Origin: Mycobacterium sp.
GTDB taxonomy: Bacteria; Actinomycetota; Actinomycetes; Mycobacteriales; Mycobacteriaceae
DNA length: 64,000 nt
Assembly: GCF_029961025.1 (NCBI RefSeq)
Contig: NZ_JASBVP010000003.1
Coordinates: forward strand, 186,001-250,000
Direction of reading: 5' to 3'
Part shown: positions 1 to 7,289 of the stretch, piece after piece
Position numbering within the stretch: the first letter of the stretch is position 1
Layout: each line of letters opens with the position of its first letter
The notes under the pieces: generated by a model
Told to the model about the DNA's origin: nothing
Database searches by the model: none
What the model saw: the letters and a program-made list of their open reading frames with translations, nothing else
Made by a program: the position numbers and the translations under genes

Positions 1-384
1 TCAAGGGAATTCGAGCGCATTGGCGACCTCGTTGCCGCGGTCGATGCGGCGGCGCACGCGGCTGCGGTATATCGTCGCGAGGGTCGCCGCGGATCGGCCT
101 ATGGGTGCGCGGCGCGCGCCGAGGCGCTGGCCCGGCAGGGCGGTGGCGTCTTCACGCCCGCGCTGGGTAACGCACTCGCGCCGCTGCCGTTGACCCCTCG
201 GGAGCGCGAGATCGCGATGCTAATCGGTGCCGGACTGGCCAACCGCGCGATCGCGGAGCGGCTAAGTCTGTCCGTGCGCACGGTGGAGGCCCACATCTAC
301 CGAGCGATGACCAAGACCGGTGCGGTCGACCGCCAGGAGCTTGCCGCGTTGGTGCCTCGACGCCGGAGCATGCCCCTCGGTTAA
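1..384 (+). CDS. LuxR-family transcriptional regulator, C-terminal part (5' end outside window)
   Basis: The frame is open from base 1 to the TAA at 382-384, so only the last 127 residues are present. The final 65 form a LuxR/GerE-type helix-turn-helix: LTPRERE opens it, followed by a helix with GLANRAIAERL and the recognition helix SVRTVEAHIYR. In this family the domain binds DNA as a dimer, usually at short palindromes. The part upstream of the HTH is helical and alanine-rich, as in the large mycobacterial LuxR regulators with ATPase domains, but that domain is not visible. A palindromic motif starts 23 bp after the stop and recurs three more times downstream, so this protein is a natural candidate for its reader. 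That link is inference. Confidence 0.9.
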   Translation, partial: SREFERIGDLVAAVDAAAHAAAVYRREGRRGSAYGCAARAEALARQGGGVFTPALGNALAPLPLTPREREIAMLIGAGLANRAIAERLSLSVRTVEAHIYRAMTKTGAVDRQELAALVPRRRSMPLG

Positions 385-406
385 CACCTCATCGCGGCGG
401 GTCCGG

Positions 407-435
407 GCGAAAGTGCAGTAGCACGCCACTCACGC
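407..435 (+). promoter_or_regulatory. Repeated 29-bp motif, copy A (AGTAG-N4-CCACT)
   Basis: The 29 bases match three other copies at 713, 2553 and 3329. The shared pattern is GCGAAATTG, one base, then AGTAG-N4-CTACT and a final ACGC. Copy A has AGTAG at 417-421 and CCACT at 426-430, so one half-site is imperfect. It lies between the LuxR gene and the small gene starting at 467, about 32 bp before that start. The position and dyad symmetry suggest an operator or activator site. No -10 element was assigned with confidence. Confidence 0.6.
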
Positions 436-466
436 CGTGTGCTGTCCTTGGAGCCACGCTGATCGA

Positions 467-727
467 ATGGCCGACGACCCCACCGCGCGCGAGCGGGCGC
501 TACGCACGCTGCCGTTGCCGTACTCGCTGGCGCTGCGACTGCGCGACGCCGGGGTCGCTCCCGATGCGATCTCCGAATATCTCGACGTCGACCTGGCCGG
601 GCTGGCCGGCCTGTACCGCGTTGCCGAGGCAAAACTCGCCGCCGCGCAGCGGGTAATCGATCGCCGCGATGAGAACACCCCGGCGCCGACCCACGGTGTC
701 CGACGCGGCAACGCGAAATTGCAGTAG
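467..727 (+). CDS. Small helix-turn-helix-like protein (sigma region 4-like), 86 aa
   Basis: The ATG at 467 is preferred because the more upstream in-frame start at 437 lies inside or next to motif copy A. The protein is acidic and helical with the core LPLPYSLALRLRDAGV, then PDAISEYLDVDLAGLAGLY and a final AEAKLAAAQR. This pattern (a helix, a DAGV turn, a second helix choosing ISEYL) resembles the short sigma-70 region 4-like proteins encoded beside regulators in mycobacteria. Function is unproven. Its stop codon TAG is part of motif copy B, so the last codons (aaa ttg cag tag) are the motif itself. It sits directly after the LuxR gene and may act with it. Confidence 0.65.
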   Translation: MADDPTARERALRTLPLPYSLALRLRDAGVAPDAISEYLDVDLAGLAGLYRVAEAKLAAAQRVIDRRDENTPAPTHGVRRGNAKLQ

Positions 728-741
728 CGCACTACTTACGC
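713..741 (+). promoter_or_regulatory. Repeated 29-bp motif, copy B (AGTAG-N4-CTACT)
   Basis: This copy has a perfect core dyad: AGTAG at 723-727 and CTACT at 732-736 separated by CGCA, preceded by GCGAAATTGC. It overlaps the stop codon of the upstream 86-residue gene and lies about 95 bp before the secreted-protein gene at 837. The hexamer ATGCTG follows at 762, 49 bases from the motif start; copy C has the same hexamer at the same offset. The shared offset suggests a larger conserved promoter/leader, not a lone site. Confidence 0.65.
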
Positions 742-836
742 ACCGCGCCACCGCGCGAGCAATGCTGTGTATCGGGTCGGCTGATCAACCGTGGACTAGC
801 CGCCCGGGGGCCGAACACACCGAGAGAGGAACATTC

Positions 837-1337
837 ATGAATACCAAGCGCACCCGCAATCCGACCAGTTACCCGATTACGCGCAGGGTGAAGCCGATGT
901 CGACCGGCAAATGTGTCACGCTGGCCGCCGTCGCCACCATCGGCGCGGGCACCGCACTGGGGTTGGCCGGGCACACCGGTTCGGTCCTGGCAGCGCCCGC
1001 AGTCCCGATTGCGGCCCCTGGCACCAGCGTCGTCGTCATGGCGTCCGACTCCCATAGCCGGCTGGTCACGATGCAGACTGCCGCCGGGCCGTGGACTGGG
1101 CCGGGCTCGACCCTGAGGGAAGCTCCATGTCCGACGAGCCCGCCGACCAATCCGGGCAGGCCCGGGGATCACCCTCCCCTTCAGCCGTTTTCGCTGCACC
1201 CTCTAGCCCCGTGCGGTACTGACGGCAGCATTAGCGGCCCCGGCGCCGGGGGAACCGATCCGGGCGGCGGCAGCATCGATACCGGTGGCGCCACCGTCTG
1301 CGTCGGTGACGAGATCGAGTGCCACCAACCCTTCTAG
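837..1337 (+). CDS. Secreted protein of unknown function, 166 aa
   Basis: The ATG at 837 follows a good ribosome site (GAGAGGAAC, 8 bp upstream). Residues 1-23 are basic, then a hydrophobic run with VTLAAVATIGAG leads to an Ala-rich stretch with a plausible signal peptidase site near VLAAPA. The mature part is rich in Pro, Gly and Ser, has scattered cysteines (APCPTS, APCGTD, VCVGDEIEC) and ends HQPF. No domain is recognised. It is the first gene after motif copy B. The frame is also open upstream to 669, but that region holds the motif and is unlikely to be coding. It is probably exported by Sec and acts in or outside the cell envelope. Confidence 0.65.
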   Translation: MNTKRTRNPTSYPITRRVKPMSTGKCVTLAAVATIGAGTALGLAGHTGSVLAAPAVPIAAPGTSVVVMASDSHSRLVTMQTAAGPWTGPGSTLREAPCPTSPPTNPGRPGDHPPLQPFSLHPLAPCGTDGSISGPGAGGTDPGGGSIDTGGATVCVGDEIECHQPF

Positions 1338-1537
1338 CCGGCGGCACGCCCGGCGGTTCTTGGCCGGCCAGCACGCCTCGGCCGCGAGTCTCCGGGAGGG
1401 CCCCGCAGCAATCGGGTCCGCACGAAATACGCGGCGAACCGAACGCACCACTTTCCTGGCCACCGATCGAGCGCGTCACTTTGCGCGGCTTCTAACGACA
1501 CAAAACCGTGGCCTTAGGCCGAAATCCGGAGGATGCC

Positions 1538-2518
1538 ATGAACCGCCTATTCGCCGTCGCCTATGGTGCGCTGAGTTATCTGGTATTTCTCGCAGCTTTC
1601 CTATACGCGATCGGCTTCGTGGGCAACATCGCGGTTCCACGAAGCATCGATCGCGGAGTAGCAGCGCCACCAGGCCAAGCGGTGGTGGTAAATGCACTGC
1701 TGCTGGGTGTGTTCGCCATCCAGCACAGCGTCATGGCAAGGGCGGCGTTCAAACGTTGGTGGACGCGGTTTGTGCCGCAGCCCGCGGAGCGCAGCACCTA
1801 CGTGCTGCTCGCGAGTCTGGCGCTGTTTCTGCTGTATTGGCAATGGCGGACCATACCCGGGGTGATCTGGAAGGTGACGTCATCAGCGCAACGGCAGGGA
1901 CTGTGGGCGTTGTTCTGGCTGGGCTGGGTGATAGTCCTGTCGGCGACGTTCATGATAAATCACTTCGACCTGTTCGGCCTCCGCCAAGTGTATTTGGCCT
2001 GGTGTGGAAAGCCATACACCTACATCGGCTTTCGTAAACCACTGCTCTATCGGCTGGTGCGCCATCCCATCATGCTCGGCTTCGTCATCGCCTTCTGGGC
2101 GACGCCAACCATGACAGCCGGACATCTGCTCTTCGCCATCGGCACCACCGGATACATCCTGCTCGCCGTGCAGCTGGAGGAACGCGACCTCGTCGCAGCC
2201 CTCGGTGATCAATACCACGAATATCGCCGGGCGGTGCCGATGCTCCTACCGACACCGCGGCGGCGCCGGGCGGCGACCGCCCCGCCTGCGCAGGCTCCAC
2301 CCGCCTGGCGTGCGCAGCGGAAGGAAAAACGACATGACGGTCAACCCGAACATCACACGAAAACACTTGGAAGAACAGGGTTTTTGCGATCCCGACGATG
2401 CGAAGCTCGGCGGGCCGGCACCGCCTGGATGAGGCGGGTCCTGCCCTGGCACGCTGATCATGATCGTCGTCGTTTTGACCGAGGTCACCGCAGGAGCAGA
2501 AACCTCTCAGGAAGCTGA
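1538..2518 (+). CDS. Membrane methyltransferase, MddA/NnrU-like (isoprenylcysteine methyltransferase fold)
   Basis: The ATG at 1538 follows GGAGGATGCC. About five or six hydrophobic segments are visible in the first 235 residues. The C-terminal signature of the ICMT/NnrU superfamily is present: YRLVRHPIMLGFVIAFWATP, then LAVQLEERDLVAALGDQYHEYRRAVP. In this superfamily these segments bind S-adenosylmethionine. The closest described activity is methanethiol S-methyltransferase (MddA), which makes dimethyl sulphide, and M. tuberculosis Rv3238c is a likely relative. After the usual family end near residue 240 the frame runs on for about 85 Arg/Pro-rich residues to 2518 and overlaps another small ORF, so the native stop may have been lost or the tail may be artefactual. 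Confidence 0.7.
   Translation: MNRLFAVAYGALSYLVFLAAFLYAIGFVGNIAVPRSIDRGVAAPPGQAVVVNALLLGVFAIQHSVMARAAFKRWWTRFVPQPAERSTYVLLASLALFLLYWQWRTIPGVIWKVTSSAQRQGLWALFWLGWVIVLSATFMINHFDLFGLRQVYLAWCGKPYTYIGFRKPLLYRLVRHPIMLGFVIAFWATPTMTAGHLLFAIGTTGYILLAVQLEERDLVAALGDQYHEYRRAVPMLLPTPRRRRAATAPPAQAPPAWRAQRKEKRHDGQPEHHTKTLGRTGFLRSRRCEARRAGTAWMRRVLPWHADHDRRRFDRGHRRSRNLSGS
2334..2432 (+). CDS. Possible 32-aa peptide overlapping the methyltransferase tail
   Basis: An ATG at 2334 follows a strong ribosome site (GGAAGGAAAAACGAC) and opens a short acidic ORF beginning MTVNPNITRKHLEEQG and ending in GGPAPPG. It lies in another frame inside the extended C-terminal tail of the methyltransferase frame. The good ribosome site argues that this short gene is real and that the tail is not. 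No function can be assigned. Confidence 0.35.
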   Translation: MTVNPNITRKHLEEQGFCDPDDAKLGGPAPPG

Positions 2519-2567
2519 TGTGCTCAACGCGATGGTGTGGTCGGCACTGGGCGCGAAATTGCAGTAG
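2460..2567 (+). CDS. Possible 35-aa peptide ending in motif copy C
   Basis: A short ORF starts at the ATG at 2460 with a hydrophobic MIVVVLTEV segment and stops at the TAG inside motif copy C, ending GAKLQ. The 86-residue gene at 467-727 ends NAKLQ for the same reason. The ribosome site is poor. It may be a decayed gene or a chance frame. Confidence 0.2.
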   Translation: MIVVVLTEVTAGAETSQEADVLNAMVWSALGAKLQ

Positions 2568-2581
2568 TGGGCTACTGAGGC
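2553..2581 (+). promoter_or_regulatory. Repeated 29-bp motif, copy C (AGTAG-N4-CTACT)
   Basis: This copy shares GCGAAATTGCAGTAG with copy B over 15 straight bases, then TGGG and CTACT. The core dyad is perfect (2563-2567 and 2572-2576). ATGCTG lies 49 bases from the motif start, as in copy B. The next well-supported gene starts at 2821, about 240 bp away, which is further than for the other copies. Confidence 0.65.
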
Positions 2582-2820
2582 GCTGCGGAACTGCACGAGA
2601 AATGCTGCCAGGCAGACTCCATCGCGGTCGATACAGGAGACGACAATCGCGCCGACCAAGGCGCACCGGGGAGAGGGAGGAACACCGGCCCGCACGACGA
2701 ACCGTTTCCGGCAATATCACGTTGTGCCAAAAAGTGTCACTCGGCGAGGCGTTAGCGCTCATACCCATGCGGCCACCCACGACCGCACGGCCCATAGCCG
2801 CCACAGATAAGGAGTCCATG
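2582..2820 (+). other. Leader region downstream of motif copy C, apparently without its own gene
   Basis: This stretch keeps landmarks also seen after copies B and D: ATGCTG at 2602 and a purine-rich GGGGAGAGGGAGGAAC near 2669. In B and D the corresponding GAGAGGAAC is a ribosome site followed at once by a start codon. Here no start codon follows. The next gene (2821) uses a separate AAGGAG site at 2809. The region therefore looks like a duplicated leader that lost its small gene. No other gene is visible. Confidence 0.35.
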
Positions 2821-3213
2821 ATGAGAACAGCACACCTATCCGTCAATGCCCCGCGGCGGGCGCATCCGCGTCAGCTGGTGCCCGCCACATTCGTTGCGGT
2901 GGGTGCCACCGCCGGCTTACTGGTCCTCACCGCACCCGCCGCTTATGCATTGCCGGAATCGCAAATCAAGTCCGAGTGCGAACAGGGCGGCGGGCACTAC
3001 GAAACGACGGTGCGTCCGGATGGATCGCGGGTGTCGGTATGCTGCCCTACGGGCGCGCCCGGTGAGATCGCGGCCGGGAAATGCAGCATCTACGTGAACG
3101 GCGAGCTATCGGCAATGCAGGGCGGCGAGGCTGACCCGACCAGCCCTGTTGTGCGGCCGCCCCGCGGTCCGATCCCGACGGCTATCGAGGAACCGCCGGT
3201 TGCGGCTGGCTAG
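2821..3213 (+). CDS. Small secreted cysteine-containing protein, 130 aa
   Basis: Two adjacent ATGs (2818 and 2821) follow AAGGAG at 2809-2814. The second gives the better 6-bp spacing and is used here. A signal peptide is clear: a basic start (RRAHPRQL), a hydrophobic core VAVGATAGLLVLTAPAAYA, and cleavage expected before LPESQ. The mature part has the pattern C-x3-GGG-x-Y...VCCPTG...GKCSIYVNGE, a layout common among small exported mycobacterial proteins of unknown role; the four Cys could form two disulphides. The tail is Pro-rich. It is the gene downstream of motif copy C. Confidence 0.75.
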   Translation: MRTAHLSVNAPRRAHPRQLVPATFVAVGATAGLLVLTAPAAYALPESQIKSECEQGGGHYETTVRPDGSRVSVCCPTGAPGEIAAGKCSIYVNGELSAMQGGEADPTSPVVRPPRGPIPTAIEEPPVAAG

Positions 3214-3328
3214 GCAATACCGCCGGGGTGGCCCGTCACGCGGTTGCTCGAGACACCCCGGCGTCTGCCTTGGGGTCAGGCACTCGTGGCGGGCAGCGTA
3301 CAGGCCCGCACGGTGCCGGCGCGCCGCA

Positions 3329-3357
3329 GCGAAATTGAAGTAGTGTGCTATGTACGC
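3329..3357 (+). promoter_or_regulatory. Repeated 29-bp motif, copy D (AGTAG-N4-CTATG)
   Basis: This copy reads GCGAAATTGAAGTAG, then TGTG and CTATG, then TACGC. It differs from the other copies by A for C before AGTAG and by a changed last half-site. It lies 110 bp before the start at 3468. A related ATGCCG is found 50 bases from the motif start, where B and C have ATGCTG at 49. Confidence 0.6.
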
Positions 3358-3467
3358 GCAGCGGCCTCCGCATCAGACATGCCGCCACCGGCACACCATC
3401 GCAATCGCAGATGGTGTCGGGCGACAGCTTCCGCCCCGGCGATGCAGCACGGGGAGAGGAACGACAC

Positions 3468-3596
3468 ATGGGGTACCGCACTTGCGTCGGATGCGTCGGG
3501 GCGTTCGCCGCTACCCTGGGCATCGGGCGAGCGGTCGCCATGACGCCAGGGGTGGCGTCTGTCACGCCGCCCGCATCCGCGGGCGCTTCGGCGTAG
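3468..3596 (+). CDS. Short signal-peptide-like protein, 42 aa, probably truncated
   Basis: The ATG at 3468 follows GGGGAGAGGAACGACAC, the same ribosome site type as the gene at 837. The product is little more than an export signal: MGYRTCVGCVGAFAATLGIG, then AVAMTPGVASVTPPASAGASA and stop. It looks like a secreted protein that lost its mature domain through an early stop, or a very short exported peptide. It follows motif copy D. Confidence 0.45.
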   Translation: MGYRTCVGCVGAFAATLGIGRAVAMTPGVASVTPPASAGASA

Positions 3597-4540
3597 CACC
3601 GCGACCCATCACTCCGGTCGAAGCAGGCAATTATGGCTGATATCGTCCTGATCAATCCTCGGTTCGGGGTGTCTTACTGGGCCTGGAGTGCGCGCTTCCG
3701 CTGCTTGGTAAGAAGTGCAATCTACCGACCTCCTGTCTGCCGCTGCTGGCCGCGTTGACGCCCGACGAGCATTCTGTGGCGATCGTGGGTGAGAACGTCG
3801 AGCCGATCGACTACGACCGCTTGGCGCTGGCCGACATCGTGGGGCTCACCGGCATGAGCGTCCAGCGCGACCGGATGCGGGAGATTCTCCGCGAACTGAA
3901 AGCCCGTGGCGTCTTCACGGTCGTCGGCGGTCCGTGGGTCAGTGTGCAGGAAGATGACTTCCAAGGCCTGGCTGATGTGATCTTCATCGGCGAAGCGGAA
4001 ACGACCTGGCCGCAGTTTCTTGACGAGTGGGCCAGGGGGCGACATCGGCACCGTTACGAGCAACTCGAGCCGACCGATATGACCCGCCTGCCGGTGCCGC
4101 GGTACGACCTGCTGAAGGTCAAGGATTATCTGTTCGGCAGCATCCAGTTCACCCGGGGCTGTCCGTTCCAATGCGAGTTTTGCGACATCATCATCATGTT
4201 CGGTCGCAAGCCGAGGCTGTCGCCGAGGGGTATCCCTTCACGTTTTTCACCGAGGCGTCGCTCAACCTCGCCGAAGACGATGAGTTGATTCAGTTGATGG
4301 ACGCGGCCAACATCGTGACCGTCGTCATCGGCATCGAGAGCCCGAATGAAGAATCGCTGCGTGAGACGAAAAAGTATCAAAACGTGCGCAAAGGCGGCTC
4401 GATTGCCGACCGGGTCCGCAAAGTGCAAGACGCGGGCCTTGAGTCTGGTGCGGCATGATCGTCGGCTTCGATCACGACTGGCAGGTCCCCGATAGTCGAT
4501 CCATCTGGTTTTAGAGCCAGGTTTGTTTTGATACCGGGTT

Positions 4541-5410
4541 TCAGTTGATCTCGCAGGCCACGGGGTGGTGGGTGTGGCTGCAGCGGGCAGCGTACTCGGC
4601 CGGGGTCAGGTAGCCCAGCGCCGAGTGGCGATGCCGATGGTTATGTTCATGCTTGAAGTCGCCGATGACGACACGGGCTTCAAGCAGACTGGTCCAGTGG
4701 TTGCGGTTGAGGCACTCCTTTCGTAGCCGATTGTTGAACGATTCGATGTGGCCGTTGTTCCATGGGGTTCCCGGCGGGATGTAGACCAAGCCGACTTTGT
4801 TCTCACAGAAGCGTTGCAGCGCTTGGGAGATCATCTCCGGACCGTTGTCCATCCGCAGCACCATCGGTGGTCCGCCGGCGGCGGCGAACACCTGCTCAAG
4901 CTCGTCGACGAGCCGTTCGCCGGTGATCGAGCGCTCCACGATGTTCAGCAGTGATTCGCGGGTGTGCTCGTCGATCATCGAGGCGATCTTGATGGCCTTT
5001 CCGTCGATGGTGGAGTCGAACTGGAAATCGATCGCCCACACCACCTTGGGCGCATCCGCCTCGATCTTCGGTGACCAGGATGACTGACCAGCACGCTTGC
5101 GTGGGCTGTGCACCCGCCGCTGCAGGCCCTCGTCCTTCCATAGCCGGTGCACCTTCTTCTTGTTGACCTTGCAGTGCTCGTCGTAGCGCAGAGCAGCCCA
5201 GGCCCGCCGGAAGCCGTGGCAGGGATGCTTGCTCGCATAGGCCCGCAGCCACGCGCGCAGGTCGGCGTCGGGGTCTTGCGGGGTCGCCGCGAGCGGGGTG
5301 CGCCGGTAGGTGGAGCGGGCGAGCCCGACCGCCTTGCACGCGAGCCGTTCAGACAGACCCAGAACCTCTTTGAGCATGTCCACAGCGCGGCGCTTGGCAG
5401 CCGGGCTCAA
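4541..5410 (-). CDS. IS3-family transposase, OrfB (DDE integrase)
   Basis: A 289-residue product starts at TTG 5410, overlapping the end of orfA. An HTH_21-like region (SERLACKAVGLARSTYRR...) is followed by the retroviral-type integrase core with the DDE triad: D in VWAIDFQFD, D in LRMDNGPE, and E in GHIESFNNRLRKE. Length is typical for OrfB. In this family OrfB is made mostly as an OrfA-OrfB fusion by -1 frameshifting; the A-rich and T-rich run GGAAAATTTTGA at the orfA end is a plausible slip site. It catalyses excision and insertion of the element. Confidence 0.92.
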   Translation of the reverse strand: MSPAAKRRAVDMLKEVLGLSERLACKAVGLARSTYRRTPLAATPQDPDADLRAWLRAYASKHPCHGFRRAWAALRYDEHCKVNKKKVHRLWKDEGLQRRVHSPRKRAGQSSWSPKIEADAPKVVWAIDFQFDSTIDGKAIKIASMIDEHTRESLLNIVERSITGERLVDELEQVFAAAGGPPMVLRMDNGPEMISQALQRFCENKVGLVYIPPGTPWNNGHIESFNNRLRKECLNRNHWTSLLEARVVIGDFKHEHNHRHRHSALGYLTPAEYAARCSHTHHPVACEIN

Positions 5411-5697
5411 AATTTTCCCTTCGCCACCTCCCGCAGGGCATCCTTTTCCAGCTCAGCCTCCGCCAGCAGCCGCTTGAGCCGGGTGTTCTGCTCGCGCAGC
5501 TCCCTGAGCTCCTTGGCGGCATCGACGCCCATACCACCGTAGGTGCGCCGCCAGTTGTACAGCGTCGCCGGCGAAACCTCCAAGTCAGCGGCGATCTCCT
5601 CATTGGTCATTCCCGCCGCGGCAAGCTCATCAGCACGGCGCAACTTGCGCACGATGTCCTCCGCGGAATGCCTCTTGCGGCCAGCCATGTGACTCAT
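5407..5697 (-). CDS. IS3-family transposase, OrfA (HTH protein)
   Basis: The product begins MSHMAGRKRHSAEDIVRKLRRADELAAAG; a second ATG lies at 5688. It has the HTH_Tnp_1 pattern NEEIAADLEVSPATLYNWRRTYGGM, then a leucine-zipper-like helix LRELREQNTRLKRLLAEAELEKDAL. It ends AKGKF at a TGA that overlaps the orfB start by four bases. It binds the IS ends and forms the N-terminal part of the fused transposase. Confidence 0.9.
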   Translation of the reverse strand: MSHMAGRKRHSAEDIVRKLRRADELAAAGMTNEEIAADLEVSPATLYNWRRTYGGMGVDAAKELRELREQNTRLKRLLAEAELEKDALREVAKGKF

Positions 5698-6369
5698 CGT
5701 CCCTTCCGCCCCACCCGGGGGCCACAGGACTCTAAAACACGGCGGACTCATCCAACGGGAACACGCCAACGACGATGTCCGGATCTTCAAAGCCCAGCGC
5801 GAGTTAATGCGTCAGACCGACATCATGCACGCGATGGTCGGCATGCTCTCGGCGATCCCGAAGACCCCGTTGTACGCTCGTTTGAAGAACGAGGGTCGCC
5901 TCGATCTCGAAGATGAATGGGTGTTCGGCACGAACGTCATTCCGCTCGAAATGAGTCGCGAGGAGTTGCGCGACGGGTACATCGGCCTGATGCGCGACTT
6001 GTATGATCCCGAGTACTACTTCGAGCGTCTCGAAAACCTGTATCTCACACGTGGATTCGATTTCTCTCGGGTTCGTAATGTCTACTGGCGCCGGCATCCG
6101 CTCAAGAAATGCAAGGCGCAGTCGCGCGATGCACTGCAAGCGATCGGCCTGTTTCTCCGGCTGATGAGAAACGTTCCGGACCCGGAGTTGCGCTACCCCT
6201 ATCGCCGTCGCATGATGACTATGCTGCTCCGACGGCAGGATCCGAGCGTGTTGTTCGTTTGCGTGATATCAAGTGCGCGATGCACTACCACCACTACACA
6301 ATGTCCCGCCGGATGGTCCAACAGCGTGGTCTGGTGAACACGTTCTAAAGCACTGCGGCCCGACCTAAC

Positions 6370-7287
6370 CTAGGAAGACTCCGTCTGCCGTCGCGCGAAC
6401 CAGCTGACCACCCGCCCGATGATGATCAGCAACAGCACAAAGACGATCAGCAGCAAGGCGGCGTCGTAGGACAGGTCGTGGGCCGTCTTTGAGGGCTGGT
6501 TGTAGAACGTCCAGATCGGGTAGGTCAGATAGCCCACCGGTGAACCGGTGAGTTGTCCGGTCGGGGCGGACTCCGACCAGCCCGCGGTATACAGCATCGG
6601 GGCCGTCTCGCCGATCGCCAGCGCCAGCGCCACCAGCATGCCGGTGACGATTCCCGGCAATGCCGACTTCAGCACGATCCGGCGCAGCGTCCAGCCGACC
6701 GGCAGCCCCAGCGCCTCGGCCCCTTCCCGATACGAGGTCGGCACCTGACGAAGCGACGCCTCGGTGGCCTTGGCGATATACGGGATGCTGATGACCGACA
6801 GCGTCAGCACCCCGGCCGCCAGGGAAAACCCCCACTGAAACGTCACCACGAGTGCCACATAGCCGACGTAGCCCAGCACGATGGAGGGGATCCCGGAGAG
6901 CACCTCGTAGGCGCCCCGCAGCACCGACTGTGTTCTGCCGGTGGCGAACTCCGACAAATAAATGCCGGTCAGCACGCTCACCGTGCCACCCACCAGCATG
7001 ACCCCCAGACCCAGGACCGCGGTGCCGACGATGGCGTTGCGCAGGCCACCCCCCTGGCCCTGGGTGTTTTCGACCAGCACGCTCCAGTGAAACACCGGCA
7101 ACGCCCGGCCCACGACCTCGATCAGCATCCACAAGGTCGGGCCGACCACCAGCGCCAAACAGCAGTAGCAGGCCGTCCAAAAAAGCGCATTGACAAGCTT
7201 ACGCCGGGTGGCGATCGATTGACGCTGGGCGGCCAGCGTTGACGGTCGCAGCACCCCGAGGGATAGTGTCGCGCCGGTGTGGCTCAT
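6370..7287 (-). CDS. pstA: Phosphate ABC transporter permease PstA
   Basis: A 305-residue inner-membrane protein starts [15 protein letters not shown] at 7287; the frame is open further upstream, but that lies inside pstC. It has about six hydrophobic segments and the binding-protein-dependent permease signature with the EAA loop: [44 protein letters not shown]. PstA and PstC form the membrane channel of the high-affinity phosphate importer. The gene starts 2 bp after the pstC stop and is last in the pstB-S-C-A order, the arrangement of Rv0933-Rv0936 in M. tuberculosis (pstA2 type). Confidence 0.93.
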   Translation of the reverse strand: MSHTGATLSLGVLRPSTLAAQRQSIATRRKLVNALFWTACYCCLALVVGPTLWMLIEVVGRALPVFHWSVLVENTQGQGGGLRNAIVGTAVLGLGVMLVGGTVSVLTGIYLSEFATGRTQSVLRGAYEVLSGIPSIVLGYVGYVALVVTFQWGFSLAAGVLTLSVISIPYIAKATEASLRQVPTSYREGAEALGLPVGWTLRRIVLKSALPGIVTGMLVALALAIGETAPMLYTAGWSESAPTGQLTGSPVGYLTYPIWTFYNQPSKTAHDLSYDAALLLIVFVLLLIIIGRVVSWFARRQTESS

Positions 7288-7289
7288 GG

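Larger units (their letters stand above)
4506..5740 (-). mobile_element. IS3-family insertion sequence, about 1.23 kb
   Basis: The element carries overlapping orfA and orfB on the minus strand. Terminal inverted repeats are short and imperfect: the left end has TGGTTTTAGAGCCAGG, the right end reads inward as GTGTTTTAGAGTCCTG. It lies within the radical SAM pseudogene, whose reading resumes beyond the right end. Both transposase frames appear intact. A related but not identical relic of this IS type lies at about 21534-21706. Exact ends are estimated to a few bases. Confidence 0.85.
3633..6348 (+). pseudogene. B12-binding-domain radical SAM protein, decayed and split by an IS3-family element
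   Basis: The start is MADIVLINPRFGVSYW at 3633. A one-base loss in a G run near 3680 shifts the frame. The next block (3755-4195) has the B12-binding-like N-terminus, GEAETTWPQFL, and the radical SAM cluster motif RGCPFQCEFCD (CxxxCxxC). Near 4200-4230 an internal segment is missing between GRKPR and GYPFTFFTEASLNLAEDDEL. Another one-base loss near 4450 turns DAGLEVWCGM into DAGLESGAA-stop. The IS interrupts at about 4506-5740. The rest resumes with RQTDIMHAMVGMLSAIPKTPLYARL and frameshifts once more near 6268, the last block ending QRGLVNTF. Comparison is with remembered family members carrying a C-terminal DUF4070-type region. Five lesions make it non-functional unless some are sequencing errors. 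Confidence 0.85.

Noticed and set aside
762..836. Leaderless start at ATGCTG after motif copies B and C, extending the downstream secreted proteins
   Set aside because: The frames are open, but the extensions are Arg-rich without conservation between copies, copy D is out of frame, and good ribosome sites precede the internal starts.
5407..5420. Firm call of a -1 frameshift heptamer in the IS3 orfA-orfB overlap
   Set aside because: GGAAAATTTTGA could slip, but it does not match a full X-XXY-YYZ heptamer in the zero frame, so it is mentioned only as plausible.
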